Positions 7,902-17,763 of a stretch of 64,000 bases of DNA are shown here, piece after piece. The stretch is from Melghirimyces profundicolus. Its GTDB lineage: Bacteria > Bacillota > Bacilli > Thermoactinomycetales > DSM-45169. How positions within the stretch are numbered: position 1 is the stretch's first letter; each line of letters starts with the position of its first letter. Below the pieces are notes generated by a model. It worked only from the letters and a program-made list of their open reading frames with translations, did not search any database and was not told the DNA's origin. The DNA is taken from the NCBI RefSeq assembly GCF_003054245.1, contig NZ_QBKR01000005.1, forward strand, positions 62,001 to 126,000, written 5' to 3'. Both the position numbers and the translations under genes were made by a program.

Positions 7902-10013
7902 ATGGTTGTGTCCGTGCTGGAAATCATCAACCTGATCGCATTCATCGCGGTTTTCGGGTACGGGGTGTATTTGGCCGCAAAAGTGGTGTACGCCCGGTAC
8001 ACCTATGTGCGTCTGGGAAAGCCCGCCGATTTCTCCAAAGATATGAAAGCCCGGCTTCACCAGGTGTGGGTTAACGTCTTCGGCCAGAGGAAGATATTAA
8101 AAGATCCGAAGAGCGGAATCATGCACGTGGTGATGTTTTACGGGTTCATCATCATTCAGTTCGGGGCGATCGACCTGATCATCAAGGGGTTATTTCCCGG
8201 GAAACACCTTCCTCTTCCCGCCTATCCGGTGTTCGTCCTGATTCAGGAGATCACCGTGTTCGCCGTTCTGCTGGCGACCGCCTATTCCTTCCACCGCCGG
8301 TATGTGGAAAAGCTGGCCCGCCTGAAACGGGGGTTCAAGGCGGGGCTGGTGGTGATCTTTCTCAGTGTGCTGATGACCTCCATCCTCTTCTCCGCCGGGT
8401 TTGAACACGTCTGGGGAGTGACGGAACTGCCCGCCTGGGCCACCCCGGTTTCCACGGTGATCGCCGCCGCCTTTTCCTGGATGTCACCTGACGCGGCAGC
8501 CATGATGTTCTACATCTTTTGGTGGATTCATACCCTGGACCTCCTGGCATTCATGGTGTATGTCCCCCAGTCCAAACACTTCCACCTGTTGGTGGCCCCC
8601 ATCAATGTGTTTTTGAAACGGCAGGATCCGCCATCCAAGCTGAAGCCCATCGATTTCGAAGATGAGTCTCTGACGGAATACGGAGTCAACAAAATCGAAA
8701 ACTTCAATCAGAATCAGCTGGTGGATCTTTATGCCTGTGTGGAATGCGGACGGTGCACCAACGTGTGTCCTGCATCGGGAACCGGAAAGATGCTGTCCCC
8801 GATGGATCTGTTGGTGAAGATGAGAGATCACCTGACGGAAAAAGGCGCCGCCATCACCTCCCGCAGTCCGTGGATGCCGGCTTACGCCTTCAGCGGAGCC
8901 AACGCGGCCACCGAAGTGGCGGCCGCCCGTGAAGAGGATGGAAGCTATGATTATCCCGTGGAGCTGATCGGGGATGTCATCACGGAAGAGGAATTGTGGG
9001 CCTGCACCACTTGCCGCAACTGCGAAGACGCCTGCCCGGTATCCAACGAACACGTCGACAAAATCATCGACATGCGGCGTCACCTGGTGCTGACCCAAGG
9101 TAAAATGCCGGCGGAAGCCACCCGCACCTTCCAAAACATCGAGCGTCAGGGGAATCCCTGGGGAATCAGCAAAAAAGAGCGGGAGAAGTGGCGTGACGGT
9201 CTGGAAGAAGGGGTGGAGGCTCCGACGGTCAAAGAACGGAAAGATTTCGAGTACCTGCTTTTTGTCGGTTCCATGGGTTCTTACGACAACCGGAGCCAAA
9301 AAGTGATCCACGCCCTGGTCAAATTGCTCAACCACGCCGGAGTGAAGTTCGCCATCCTGGGCAAAAAAGAGAAAAACTCCGGAGATACCGCCCGCCGGAT
9401 GGGGAATGAATTCCTGTTCCAACAACTGGCGATGGACAATATCGCCCAGTTCCAGAAATACAACGTGAAAAAAATCGTGACGGCGGACCCTCATGCCTAC
9501 AATGTTTTCAAGAATGAATATCCCGATTTCGGGCTGGAAGGCGTGGAAGTGGTTCACCACACCCAGCTGTTGGCCCGGCTGATCGAAGAAGGCCGTCTGA
9601 AGCCGGCGAAGGAAGTGAAGGAGCGCGTCACGTACCACGATTCCTGTTACTTGGGGCGGTACAATGAAGAATATGATGCTCCCCGGGCCATTCTCCGATC
9701 CATACCGGGTATCGAGCTGGTGGAGATGGAACGGAACCGGGAAAACGGGATGTGTTGCGGTGCCGGCGGCGGCATGATGTGGTTGGAGGAGCAGTCCGGG
9801 GTCCGCGTCAACACCGCCCGGACCGAGCAGGCCCTTGCCGTGAGCCCCAGCCTGATCGGCAGTGCCTGCCCCTATTGCCTCACCATGATGAGTGATGGTG
9901 CCAAAGCAAAAGAAGTGGAAGACGATGTCAAAACGATGGACGTTGCCGAAGTGCTGGCGCAGTCGATTGATTTCGGAGAGAAACCGGCGCCGGTGGCGGA
10001 AGAGATTCATTAA
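7902..10013 (+). CDS. fadF: FadF-type membrane (Fe-S) oxidoreductase, acyl-CoA dehydrogenase-linked
   Basis: The N-terminal part of this 703-residue protein (about 1-230) has several hydrophobic segments of NarI-like cytochrome b type. Two 4Fe-4S motifs follow, CVECGRCTNVCP (Cys279, 282, 285, 289) and CTTCRNCEDACP (Cys368, 371, 374, 378). The C-terminal HdrB-type cysteine-rich domains have CCGAGGG at 618-624 and a second CxxC near the end (ACPYC). In B. subtilis the homologue (FadF/YwjF) lies next to an acyl-CoA dehydrogenase gene and rpoE and is thought to pass electrons from the electron transfer flavoprotein to quinone; synteny with rpoE-pyrG is kept here. Start is ATG 7902, only 3 bases after AAAGGAG, so GTG 7908 is an alternative. 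A terminator follows. Confidence 0.88.
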   Translation: MVVSVLEIINLIAFIAVFGYGVYLAAKVVYARYTYVRLGKPADFSKDMKARLHQVWVNVFGQRKILKDPKSGIMHVVMFYGFIIIQFGAIDLIIKGLFPGKHLPLPAYPVFVLIQEITVFAVLLATAYSFHRRYVEKLARLKRGFKAGLVVIFLSVLMTSILFSAGFEHVWGVTELPAWATPVSTVIAAAFSWMSPDAAAMMFYIFWWIHTLDLLAFMVYVPQSKHFHLLVAPINVFLKRQDPPSKLKPIDFEDESLTEYGVNKIENFNQNQLVDLYACVECGRCTNVCPASGTGKMLSPMDLLVKMRDHLTEKGAAITSRSPWMPAYAFSGANAATEVAAAREEDGSYDYPVELIGDVITEEELWACTTCRNCEDACPVSNEHVDKIIDMRRHLVLTQGKMPAEATRTFQNIERQGNPWGISKKEREKWRDGLEEGVEAPTVKERKDFEYLLFVGSMGSYDNRSQKVIHALVKLLNHAGVKFAILGKKEKNSGDTARRMGNEFLFQQLAMDNIAQFQKYNVKKIVTADPHAYNVFKNEYPDFGLEGVEVVHHTQLLARLIEEGRLKPAKEVKERVTYHDSCYLGRYNEEYDAPRAILRSIPGIELVEMERNRENGMCCGAGGGMMWLEEQSGVRVNTARTEQALAVSPSLIGSACPYCLTMMSDGAKAKEVEDDVKTMDVAEVLAQSIDFGEKPAPVAEEIH

Positions 10014-10041
10014 CCCGGGAATCGATCCCGGGCTCTTTTTT
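10014..10041 (+). terminator. Rho-independent terminator after fadF
   Basis: The stem CCCGGGA / TCCCGGG (7 bp, loop ATCGA) directly follows the fadF stop and is followed by CTCTTTTTTC. Confidence 0.9.
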
Positions 10042-10215
10042 CAAGATGGAGACGGAACATTCAAAAAAAGGTTTTTGCAAAGCTTTAATTAAACGAATAG
10101 TATTGATATTGTGATGGGTTTGAGCATGTGCTATGTTGGAAGACGATAAGGAGAAACCTCTCACAGGAGGGAACTCCAAGCACCTTGAAAACCGAAGACC
10201 AAAGAGAGGTTGGCT

Positions 10216-12018
10216 ATGAAAGATTATCATTCCGTATTGGGAGTAAGCCCGGAATCTTCCCAGGAAGAAATCAAGCGGGCTTACCGCAGGTTGGTGCGGC
10301 AATACCATCCCGACGTCAATCCTTCCCCCGAAGCGGAACGGCAGTTCCGGGAGGTGCGGGAGGCTTATGAAGCCCTCAGTGCCCGGCCCTGCTTCCCTCT
10401 GCCCGAAGGGGGGAACGACGGAACGGCGAAGGATCAAGGGACCGGGAAGGAGAAAGCAGAGCCCCCTTCCCCGGAACCTTCCCCGCCGCAAGACAACTCC
10501 TACGGGGAGCCGCCGGAGGACGAGCCAGGTGAAGCATTCGGGGAGACCGATTCCGAAGACACCGAAGAAGAATCCGGCATCTCGGAGGAACCTTCCGGAA
10601 AGGCAAGGCGTGACCCTGTCACCGGCTCAAGGGCGGACACCCGTCGTCAACCGGGGGGGGAAGGGTGGAAATGGGCATTCACCGTCTTTATTCTGTTTCT
10701 TTTATTCGTCATTTCCACCAGGATCGCGGACGGATTTTTTCAGGATCCGAACCGGCTCATCTTGGAACACCGGCATCAGAAGTGGGAAATCGATCTGAAT
10801 CAGATCGGCTATGACGGGGAGAACCCGGACAGCATCAACCGGAAGCAGCTGGATGCCTGGCTGGCGAAGGTGCGGCGCGAGGTGGACCGGCCGCCCAGAA
10901 ACGCCCGCATCAAGCATTTGGGGGATCCGATCCGCCCCGCCAAGAATGGGAAAGTGATGGATGTGGATGCGGTGCACCGAACGTTGGAAAACCTCCCGGC
11001 CATATTGAACAAACCCCAACCCATCCCCATGAAAAAGGCCGCTCCGCTGGTCGTGGAACGGGACCTTCTCCGGGTGGACCGGAAACGGATCAGTTCTTAC
11101 ACCACTTACTTTAAGGGGGCCAACCGGGAAAGGATCCACAATATCCGGAAGTCGGCGAACGCCCTGGATGGGCGGGTACTCAATCCCGGAGAAGTGTTTT
11201 CCTTTAACCGGGAAGTGGGGAAACGCTCCCGGGAAAGGGGTTATTTACCCGTGCCTTCCCGGGTGAAAGGGGAGTTCAGCGAAGGGGTGGGAGGGGGCGT
11301 TTCTCAGACCTCCTCCACCTTGTTTAACAGTGTGGATGAAGCCGGAATGGAAATCATTTACCGCTTTTCGTACGGAAATGGGGCAACCTATGTCCCTTCC
11401 GGCCGCGACGCGACGGTGGCGTGGGATGCGCCGGACTTTCAGTTCAAAAACAGCCTGAAAGAACCGGTCTTGATCCGGGTGAACACCGATGATCGTTCGA
11501 TCACGGTGGAGCTTTATTCGACCCCGGAAGCCGAAGTGTCCCCGCGTTCGGTTCCACCGGCTCCAAAGGGGCTTCCGGTCGATGTTCCCACCGATCCCGA
11601 AAGCCCCTCCGACCGGTTGGATCCCGGACAGGAGGGATCCAACGACCAGGGTCCGACAGGAACCGGTACAGGCGGGCAAAGCGGCGGTGCCACCGGCAGC
11701 ACCGGTGAAACCGATACGTCCTCCACCGGCGGAGCGGACACCTCCGGAGACGGAGCGGGCGGAAGCACAGGAGGTGAAGAAACGGAAACCGGCGGAGACA
11801 CTTCCGACACAGGGGACTCCACCGGGAATGATGCAGATGGCGGAGACACCGGTGAGGACAACGGCAATGACACAGACGGAGATACCGGCAATGCTGAAGG
11901 AGGCGATTCGGACGAAGGGGATTCCTCCCCGGGCGATGATTCCTCCACCAGTGATCCCTCCGCCTCTTCCAGTACGGTGGAAGGCGGGGACGGCGGATCA
12001 TCCGTGGCCGGCAGCTGA
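10216..12018 (+). CDS. DnaJ-domain / membrane / PG-binding-VanW fusion protein
   Basis: This 600-residue protein starts at ATG 10216, 6 bases after GAGAGG. Residues 1-57 form a J-domain with the HPD motif at 31-33. Residues 60-150 are acidic and proline-rich. A single hydrophobic segment lies at about 152-168, so the J-domain should face the cytoplasm and the rest the cell wall. Residues ~180-285 resemble the peptidoglycan-binding type 4 domain often found before VanW. Residues ~292-435 are a VanW domain (NPGEVFSFNREVG, EGVGGGVSQTSSTLFN, GRDATVAWD). Residues 450-600 are a low-complexity Gly/Ser/Thr/Asp/Glu-rich tail. I know of no characterised protein with this order. Its role is probably at the cell envelope. 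The frame is continuous with no sign of a sequencing join. Confidence 0.8.
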   Translation: MKDYHSVLGVSPESSQEEIKRAYRRLVRQYHPDVNPSPEAERQFREVREAYEALSARPCFPLPEGGNDGTAKDQGTGKEKAEPPSPEPSPPQDNSYGEPPEDEPGEAFGETDSEDTEEESGISEEPSGKARRDPVTGSRADTRRQPGGEGWKWAFTVFILFLLFVISTRIADGFFQDPNRLILEHRHQKWEIDLNQIGYDGENPDSINRKQLDAWLAKVRREVDRPPRNARIKHLGDPIRPAKNGKVMDVDAVHRTLENLPAILNKPQPIPMKKAAPLVVERDLLRVDRKRISSYTTYFKGANRERIHNIRKSANALDGRVLNPGEVFSFNREVGKRSRERGYLPVPSRVKGEFSEGVGGGVSQTSSTLFNSVDEAGMEIIYRFSYGNGATYVPSGRDATVAWDAPDFQFKNSLKEPVLIRVNTDDRSITVELYSTPEAEVSPRSVPPAPKGLPVDVPTDPESPSDRLDPGQEGSNDQGPTGTGTGGQSGGATGSTGETDTSSTGGADTSGDGAGGSTGGEETETGGDTSDTGDSTGNDADGGDTGEDNGNDTDGDTGNAEGGDSDEGDSSPGDDSSTSDPSASSSTVEGGDGGSSVAGS

Positions 12019-12070
12019 CAGAATCCGATCCCTTCGCCACCGGAGAAAGGCTGGATGATGAACCTTCGGC

Positions 12071-12098
12071 CCGCCCCTGATCAGGGGCGGTTTTTTTG
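12071..12098 (+). terminator. Rho-independent terminator after the DnaJ-VanW gene
   Basis: The self-complementary stem CCGCCCCTGA / TCAGGGGCGG (10 bp) is followed by TTTTTTTG. Confidence 0.9.
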
Positions 12099-12145
12099 TT
12101 TCGGGAGACAAAATTTTCTGTTTATTGACAAAAGAAAAAAGAGCA

Positions 12146-12226
12146 TTGTCAACACAGAAGAAACAGAGTAATCTTGATATTGGAAGCGTTTTATTTTTGG
12201 TCGGATTCCGAGCGAGCGCTCGTTAG
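12146..12226 (+). promoter_or_regulatory. Promoter and operators of the thiolase/acyl-CoA operon
   Basis: TTGTCA (12146-12151) and TAATCT (12169-12174) are spaced by 17 bases and form a sigma-A-type promoter. TGGAAGCGTTTTAT at 12181-12194, at the expected start point, resembles a cre site but matches only 6 of 8 conserved bases. CGAGCGCTCG (12213-12222) is a perfect palindrome with partly matching flanks over 12209-12226, a plausible target of the TetR-family regulator encoded at 17764. Upstream, TTGACAA at 12125 and TTGTCAA at 12146 form a wide inverted repeat. Confidence 0.45.
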
Positions 12227-12250
12227 GAAAATTCCCTGGAGGTGCTGGAT

Positions 12251-13429
12251 TTGAAGGAAACGGTTGTACTTGGTGGGGCACGGACCCCTTTCGGGAAGTT
12301 CGGAGGCGTAATGAAAGACCTTTCCGCTGTGGATCTGGGCGGAATTGCGATCCGCGGAGCCCTTGACCGGTCCGGGATCCCGGATGAAGCGGTGGAAGAA
12401 GTGATCATGGGGATGGTCCTGCAGGGAGGAGCCGGCCAGATCCCCTCCCGTCAGGCCGCTCGGAAAGCGGGTCTCTCCTGGGAAGTGGGAACGGAGACGA
12501 TCAACAAGGTTTGTGCGTCCGGGATGCGGAGTGCCACCTTGGGGGATCAGATCATCCGGGCGGGTGACGCCGACGTGATCGTGGCCGGGGGTATGGAGAG
12601 TATGTCCAATGCTCCGTACATCCTTCCCGGAGGCCGTTGGGGTCATCGGATGGGGGACGGCAAAGTGGTGGACCTGATGATTCATGACGGACTCTGGTGC
12701 GCCTTTGACGGAGTTCATATGGTGGTCCACGGAAGCAATGTGGCTGCCGAATACAAGGTTTCCAGGGAGGAACAGGACCGTTGGGCATTGAGGAGCCATG
12801 AACGGGCGGTCGCGGCCATTGAGTCCGGCAAGATGGCGGAAGAAATCATCCCGGTTCCCGTGAAGGGCCGAAAAGGGGAAACCGTGGTGGACACCGATGA
12901 AGCCCCCCGCCGGGACACCACCCTGGAGAAATTGGCGGGGTTGAAACCGGTATTCCTCAAGGATGGAACGGTAACTGCGGGCAACGCTCCCGGTGTGAAC
13001 GACGGCGCTTGCGCCATGGTGCTTTCCTCGGCGGAAAAAGCGGAAGAACTGGGAGCGAAGCCGGTGGCGCGCATTCTGGGTCATGCGGCGGTGGCGATGG
13101 AAGCCCGGTATTTTCCCATTACTCCGGCCCATGCGATCCAAAAATTGTTGAAAAAGCACGACCTGACGCTGGATCAGATCGACCTTTTGGAAGTAAACGA
13201 AGCTTTTTCCGCCGTCGCTCTCTCCAACGGAAAGATCCTCGGTTGGGATGAAGAGAAAGTGAACGTGAACGGCGGGGCGGTGGCTCTCGGACACCCGATC
13301 GGTGCCAGCGGAGCGAGGATCATTCTTACCTTGATCTCGGAGCTGCGCCGCCGCGGAGGAGGACTCGGGGTGGCGGGGATCTGCAGCGGTTCCGCCCAGG
13401 GAGATGCCGTTCTGATCCGGGTTGATTGA
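12251..13429 (+). CDS. Acetyl-CoA C-acetyltransferase (thiolase)
   Basis: This thiolase of 392 residues reversibly condenses two acetyl-CoA to acetoacetyl-CoA, or cleaves it. The active-site Cys lies in [10 protein letters not shown] (about residue 86). His and Cys of the second half are in [25 protein letters not shown] and [13 protein letters not shown]. Start TTG 12251 is chosen because GGAGGTG ends 7 bases upstream and the protein then begins [15 protein letters not shown], as usual for the family; an in-frame GTG at 12242 overlaps the ribosome site. It is the first gene of an operon with the 3-hydroxyacyl-CoA dehydrogenase and acyl-CoA dehydrogenases. It can process the acetoacetyl unit from lysine breakdown or the end of short-chain beta-oxidation. 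Confidence 0.93.
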   Translation: MKETVVLGGARTPFGKFGGVMKDLSAVDLGGIAIRGALDRSGIPDEAVEEVIMGMVLQGGAGQIPSRQAARKAGLSWEVGTETINKVCASGMRSATLGDQIIRAGDADVIVAGGMESMSNAPYILPGGRWGHRMGDGKVVDLMIHDGLWCAFDGVHMVVHGSNVAAEYKVSREEQDRWALRSHERAVAAIESGKMAEEIIPVPVKGRKGETVVDTDEAPRRDTTLEKLAGLKPVFLKDGTVTAGNAPGVNDGACAMVLSSAEKAEELGAKPVARILGHAAVAMEARYFPITPAHAIQKLLKKHDLTLDQIDLLEVNEAFSAVALSNGKILGWDEEKVNVNGGAVALGHPIGASGARIILTLISELRRRGGGLGVAGICSGSAQGDAVLIRVD

Positions 13430-13457
13430 CGAAAACAAACCAAGGAGGGGAATCCCC

Positions 13458-14312
13458 TTGAGCATTCGGAACTTCACAGTAGTGGGGGCCGGACAGATGG
13501 GCAGCGGGATCGCCCAGGTGGCCGCCCAATCGGGATTTACGGTCCGCCTTTTGGATCTGGAGGAAGCCTTCGTGCGGAAAGGAATGAGAGGGATTGATAA
13601 GTACCTCTTCCGCCAGGTGGAGAAGGGACGGCTGACAGAAACGGAAAAGGGCGAAGTCTTAAGCCGGATCCGGCCCACCACCGACCTGGCCGAGGCTGTT
13701 CGTGAAACAGATATCGTGGTGGAAGCGGTCGTCGAAAACATGGAAGTAAAAACGGATCTTTTCAAAAAACTGGACGAAAAAGCCCCCGGGCACGCCATCC
13801 TGGCCACCAACACATCCTCCCTGCCCATCACCGGGATCGCTGCGGCCACCCAGCGGCCGGATCATGTCATCGGAATGCATTTCATGAATCCGGTGCCCGT
13901 CATGAAACTGGTGGAGGTGATCCGGGGACTGGCCACTTCCGACAATGTGTTCGAGGCGGTGGAGAAGCTGGCCCGAGACATGGGGAAGCACCCGGTGGAA
14001 GTGAACGATTCCCCCGGATTTGTGTCCAACCGCGTGCTGATGCCGATGATCAACGAAGCGGTTTACACCGTATACGAAGGAGTCGCCGAACCCGAAGCGG
14101 TGGACGAAGTGATGAAACTGGGCATGAATCATCCGATGGGTCCGTTGACTCTGGCGGATTTTATCGGCCTGGACACCTGTCTTTACATTATGGAGACTCT
14201 GTATGAAGGCTTCGGCGATCCCAAATACCGTCCCTGCCCCCTTCTGAGGAAATACGTGAAAGCGGGCTGGCTGGGCCGGAAAACGGGAAGGGGCTTTTAC
14301 ACTTACGAATGA
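13458..14312 (+). CDS. 3-hydroxybutyryl-CoA dehydrogenase
   Basis: This 284-residue NAD(P)-dependent enzyme interconverts 3-hydroxybutyryl-CoA and acetoacetyl-CoA. The N-terminal Rossmann motif GAGQMGSG is at residues 9-16. Also present are TNTSSLPIT, the catalytic-His segment [16 protein letters not shown], and the C-terminal dimer domain with [16 protein letters not shown] and [11 protein letters not shown]. Start TTG 13458 lies 7 bases after AAGGAGGGG and gives the normal N-terminus [10 protein letters not shown]; the longer frame that overlaps the thiolase gene has no such site. No enoyl-CoA hydratase (crotonase) gene is found beside it, so the link to crotonyl-CoA must be encoded elsewhere. 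Confidence 0.93.
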   Translation: MSIRNFTVVGAGQMGSGIAQVAAQSGFTVRLLDLEEAFVRKGMRGIDKYLFRQVEKGRLTETEKGEVLSRIRPTTDLAEAVRETDIVVEAVVENMEVKTDLFKKLDEKAPGHAILATNTSSLPITGIAAATQRPDHVIGMHFMNPVPVMKLVEVIRGLATSDNVFEAVEKLARDMGKHPVEVNDSPGFVSNRVLMPMINEAVYTVYEGVAEPEAVDEVMKLGMNHPMGPLTLADFIGLDTCLYIMETLYEGFGDPKYRPCPLLRKYVKAGWLGRKTGRGFYTYE

Positions 14313-14348
14313 GACAGCGGCCATCGGAGCCGGCAGGAGGTTGATGCC

Positions 14349-15506
14349 ATGGATCTCCGCTTCACCGAAGAACAGGAAATGATGCGCAAAATGGTGCGGG
14401 ATTTCGCTCGCACCGAAATTGCTTCCCGGGTCGAATCAATGGATGCCCATGACCGGTTTCCGAAGGAAACCGTCCGCAAGATGGGGGAACTGGGTCTGAT
14501 GGGAATCCCGCTCTCCGAAAAATGGGGCGGGGCCGGGGCTGATTTCCTGAGCTACATCCTCGCCTTGGAGGAGATCTCCAAAGTCAGTGCCACCGTCGGG
14601 GTCATCCTGTCCGTTCACACTTCCGTTGGCACCTTTCCCATCCTCCGTTACGGAACGGAGGCACAGAGAAAGAAGTATGTTCCCCTCCTCGCCCGGGGGG
14701 AGTACCTTGGGGCCTTCGCCCTGACGGAGCCCCACGCCGGTTCGGACGCATCGTCCATCCGCACCCGGGCCAAACGGAGGGGGGACCGCTACATCCTGAA
14801 CGGGAACAAGGTGTTCATCACCAATGCGGGGGAAGCCGACATCTACGTCACCTTTGCCGTAACGAACCCGGAACAGGGGTCGAAAGGGATTACCGCCTTT
14901 ATTGTCGGGAAGGACACTCCCGGCTTCTCCGTCGGAAAAAAAGAGAAGAAGATGGGGCTGGGCGGTTCCAACACCAGTGAGATCCGCTTCGACAACGCCG
15001 AAGTTCCCGTTGAAAACCGTCTGGGGGAAGAGGGGCAGGGCTATGAGATCGCTCTGTCCAACCTGGCCGGGGGGCGGATCGGCATCGGGGCGCAGGCTCT
15101 GGGGATTGCCGCATCCGCTCTGGAGGCCGCTGCCGCTTACGCCAAGGAGCGAAAGCAGTTTGGAAAGCCGATCGGGAAACTGCAGGCCATCCAATGGAAA
15201 CTGGCCGATATGGCCACCCGGGTGGAAGCGGCCCGGCTCCTCGTTTATCGGGCGGCCCTTGTTTACCAGGAGGGGCATGACTGCCGAAAGGAATCCTCCA
15301 TGGCCAAGATGTTTGCCTCGGACACCGCGATGGAGGCAGCCACCCAGGCCGTCCAGATCTTCGGGGGTTACGGTTACACCCGGGAATATCCCGTGGAACG
15401 CCTCTTCCGGGATGCCAAGATTACGCAGATCTATGAAGGGACCAACGAAATTCAGCGACTCGTGATCGCGGGGGAGTTGTTGGGAGACTGGAAGCGTTGT
15501 GATTGA
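14349..15506 (+). CDS. Acyl-CoA dehydrogenase (short-chain type), first copy
   Basis: This FAD enzyme of 385 residues oxidises a short acyl-CoA to the 2-enoyl-CoA and passes electrons to electron transfer flavoprotein. It has the family signatures [12 protein letters not shown] and [11 protein letters not shown] for [31 protein letters not shown], and YEGTNEIQR, which holds the catalytic Glu of the short-chain class. Start ATG 14349 follows GGCAGGAGGTTG. The last six residues (DWKRCD) and the stop codon are encoded by the left end of repeat copy B, so the original C-terminus has probably been replaced. It is closely similar to the next acyl-CoA dehydrogenase; substrate chain length cannot be told from sequence by eye. 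Confidence 0.93.
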   Translation: MDLRFTEEQEMMRKMVRDFARTEIASRVESMDAHDRFPKETVRKMGELGLMGIPLSEKWGGAGADFLSYILALEEISKVSATVGVILSVHTSVGTFPILRYGTEAQRKKYVPLLARGEYLGAFALTEPHAGSDASSIRTRAKRRGDRYILNGNKVFITNAGEADIYVTFAVTNPEQGSKGITAFIVGKDTPGFSVGKKEKKMGLGGSNTSEIRFDNAEVPVENRLGEEGQGYEIALSNLAGGRIGIGAQALGIAASALEAAAAYAKERKQFGKPIGKLQAIQWKLADMATRVEAARLLVYRAALVYQEGHDCRKESSMAKMFASDTAMEAATQAVQIFGGYGYTREYPVERLFRDAKITQIYEGTNEIQRLVIAGELLGDWKRCD

Positions 15507-15592
15507 ATGTTCGTTTCGAGAAAAGGGGAAGTGTTTACCCAAAACAGCGACTCGGGTAAATGCCCCCGCTCACTTTTTCACCATACTTCCGG
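15489..15592. repeat. Dispersed palindromic repeat, copy B (short form)
   Basis: This is the shortest complete copy, about 104 bp. It begins TGGAAGCGTTGTGATTGAAT, carries GAAAAGGGGAAGTGTTTACCC on the left and GGGTAAATGCCCCCGCTCAC on the right, and ends TTTTTCACCATACTTCCG. The two halves are partly complementary. It sits inside an operon between two acyl-CoA dehydrogenase genes and overlaps the 3' end of the first. Confidence 0.8.
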
Positions 15593-15636
15593 GGCATTCC
15601 CCTGAACCTCAGCGGTGACAGCAAAGGAGGCTCACC

Positions 15637-16779
15637 ATGCAGTTCAAACTGAGTGAAGAACATGAAATGATGCGGAAAATGGTCCGGGAATTCGCAGAAA
15701 AAGAGGTGGCTCCCACCGCCGCCGAACGGGATGAACAGGAGCGGTTCGACCGTTCCATTTTTGACATGATGGGTGAACTGGGAATGACCGGGATTCCTTG
15801 GCCGGAAGAAGAAGGAGGCGTGGGCTCCGACTTTTTGAGTTACGTGATTGCGGTGGAGGAGCTGTCCCGGGTGTGCGCCTCCACCGGAGTCACCCTTTCG
15901 GCCCATCTGTCCCTGGCCAGCTGGCCGATTCACAAATTTGGGACTCCGGATCAGAAAGAACGGTTTCTGAAGCCGCTCGCCCAAGGGAAAAAACTGGGCG
16001 CCTACGGTTTGACCGAACCGGGGTCCGGTTCCGATGCCGCAGGGATGCGGACCACCGCCGTCCGGGATGGGGATTCATACATTCTCAACGGGAACAAGAT
16101 TTTTATTACCAATGGGGGGGAGGCGGAAATCTACATCGTTTTCGCCGTGACCGATCCGGAGAAAAAACACCACGGGGTCACTGCCTTTATCGTGGAGAAA
16201 GAGACCCCCGGTTTTTCCATCGGAAAGAAGGAACAGAAGTTGGGCATCCGTTCCTCCCCGACGACGGAAATCGTTTTCGAGGACTGTCGAATCCCGTTGG
16301 AGAACCGCCTCGGAGAAGAGGGGGAGGGCTTTAAGATCGCCATGATGACCCTGGACGGGGGGCGGAACGGGATTGCCGCCCAGGCTGTCGGGATCGCCCA
16401 GGGCGCTCTGGATGCGGCTGTCGCCTACGCCAAAGATCGAAAGCAATTCGGCAAGCCGATCGCTAAGCTGCAGGGCATCCAGTTCAAGCTCGCCGACATG
16501 GCCACCCAAATTGAAGCGGCGCGTCTTCTGACCTACCAGGCAGCCTGGCTGGAGAGCCAAGGCCTCCCCTACGGAAAGGCGTCGGCGATGGCGAAACTCT
16601 ATGCCGGGGATACCGCGATGGAAGCCACCACGGAAGCCGTCCAGATCTTCGGGGGTTACGGTTATACCCGGGAGTATCCGGTGGAGCGCTTTATGCGGGA
16701 TGCCAAAATCACCCAGATCTATGAAGGAACCAACGAAATTCAACGAGTGGTGATTGCCGGCCACCTGATGAAAGAATGA
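15637..16779 (+). CDS. Acyl-CoA dehydrogenase (short-chain type), second copy
   Basis: This 380-residue flavoprotein is a paralogue of the gene just upstream. FAD and substrate segments are [24 protein letters not shown] and [35 protein letters not shown] and YEGTNEIQR carry the catalytic Glu. The C-terminus ends IAGHLMKE, a usual length for the family, unlike the extended end of the first copy. ATG 15637 follows AAAGGAGGCTCACC. The stop overlaps the meaB start by 4 bases. Butyryl-CoA or isobutyryl-CoA are likely substrates given the neighbouring mutase, but this is inferred from context. Confidence 0.93.
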   Translation: MQFKLSEEHEMMRKMVREFAEKEVAPTAAERDEQERFDRSIFDMMGELGMTGIPWPEEEGGVGSDFLSYVIAVEELSRVCASTGVTLSAHLSLASWPIHKFGTPDQKERFLKPLAQGKKLGAYGLTEPGSGSDAAGMRTTAVRDGDSYILNGNKIFITNGGEAEIYIVFAVTDPEKKHHGVTAFIVEKETPGFSIGKKEQKLGIRSSPTTEIVFEDCRIPLENRLGEEGEGFKIAMMTLDGGRNGIAAQAVGIAQGALDAAVAYAKDRKQFGKPIAKLQGIQFKLADMATQIEAARLLTYQAAWLESQGLPYGKASAMAKLYAGDTAMEATTEAVQIFGGYGYTREYPVERFMRDAKITQIYEGTNEIQRVVIAGHLMKE

Positions 16780-17759
16780 CCGAACCTCGGGAAGGTGGGG
16801 GGAAAGACATCCGGCAATGGGCCGACGGAATTCTCGCCGGCAACCGGCGCGCGATCGCCCGGGCGATCTCCTGCTTTGAAAGCGGGGATCCCCGGGGGGT
16901 AAAGCTGTTGAAATCCCTTTATCCTCATACGGGAAGCGCTTTTCTCGTGGGAGTGACAGGGGCCCCCGGAGCGGGGAAGAGCACCCTGGTGAACCGGTTG
17001 GCCCTTCACTTGAGGAAGGCGGGTCTTACCGTCGGTGTGCTCGCCGTCGATCCGACGAGTCCCTTTACCGGGGGCGCCTTGTTGGGGGACCGGGTCCGGA
17101 TGGGGCGCCATGCTCTGGACTCCGGTGTATTCATCCGCAGTATGGGGACGAGGGGACACCTCGGGGGTCTGGCCCGAGCCACACGGGAAGCGGCCCGGGT
17201 GTTGGATGCCGCCGGATTCGACACCATTTTCATCGAGACCGTGGGTGTGGGCCAGTCGGAAATCGAGATCATGCATATGGCGGATTCCGTGGTTTTGGTT
17301 CTCACCCCCGGAAGCGGGGATGCGGTCCAGGTGTTCAAAGCCGGAATCATGGAGACGGCGGACCTCTTCGTCGTCAATAAAGCCGACCGGGAAGGAGCCG
17401 ACAAACTGGTTCGGGACATCGAGGAAATGCTTCATCTGGCCAAAGGGGAAGGAGGGTGGCTCCCCCCTGTCATTCGGACGGAAGGGAAGACGGGCCGGGG
17501 AACGGAAGATCTCTGGTCCGGACTGAAGAAACACCGGACGTTTATGCGGGAGCACGGACTGTGGGAAGATCGCCGCCGTTCCCACCTGCGCCGGGAAGTT
17601 CAAACGATCATCGAAGAACGGCTTCAGCGCTTGCTCCTTGATCGGATGGACACTTCCGCCTTCCGGTCGGACCTGGAGCTCGTCCATTCCCGCGGGTCGA
17701 GTCCCCACCGAATGGCCCGAAAGTGGCTGTCGGATCTGATCGGCGGGAAAGGAGAGTGA
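16776..17759 (+). CDS. meaB: MeaB/ArgK-family G-protein chaperone of a B12-dependent acyl-CoA mutase
   Basis: This GTPase of 327 residues is of the G3E/MeaB class, which gates cobalamin loading and protects adenosylcobalamin acyl-CoA mutases. P-loop GAPGAGKS is at residues 62-69. [18 protein letters not shown], the [12 protein letters not shown] segment and NKAD (base specificity) follow in the usual order, and a C-terminal helical dimerisation arm is present. It overlaps the upstream acyl-CoA dehydrogenase by 4 bases and is followed by the TetR gene and icmF. Because IcmF already has an internal MeaB-like domain, a separate MeaB here suggests either a second mutase in the genome or assistance to IcmF. 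Confidence 0.92.
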   Translation: MTEPREGGGKDIRQWADGILAGNRRAIARAISCFESGDPRGVKLLKSLYPHTGSAFLVGVTGAPGAGKSTLVNRLALHLRKAGLTVGVLAVDPTSPFTGGALLGDRVRMGRHALDSGVFIRSMGTRGHLGGLARATREAARVLDAAGFDTIFIETVGVGQSEIEIMHMADSVVLVLTPGSGDAVQVFKAGIMETADLFVVNKADREGADKLVRDIEEMLHLAKGEGGWLPPVIRTEGKTGRGTEDLWSGLKKHRTFMREHGLWEDRRRSHLRREVQTIIEERLQRLLLDRMDTSAFRSDLELVHSRGSSPHRMARKWLSDLIGGKGE

Positions 17760-17763
17760 AAAG

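Noticed and set aside
10103-10137. TTGATA and TATGTT as a promoter for the DnaJ-VanW gene
   Set aside because: The spacing is 23 bases, too long for sigma-A; no better pair was found, so no promoter is listed.
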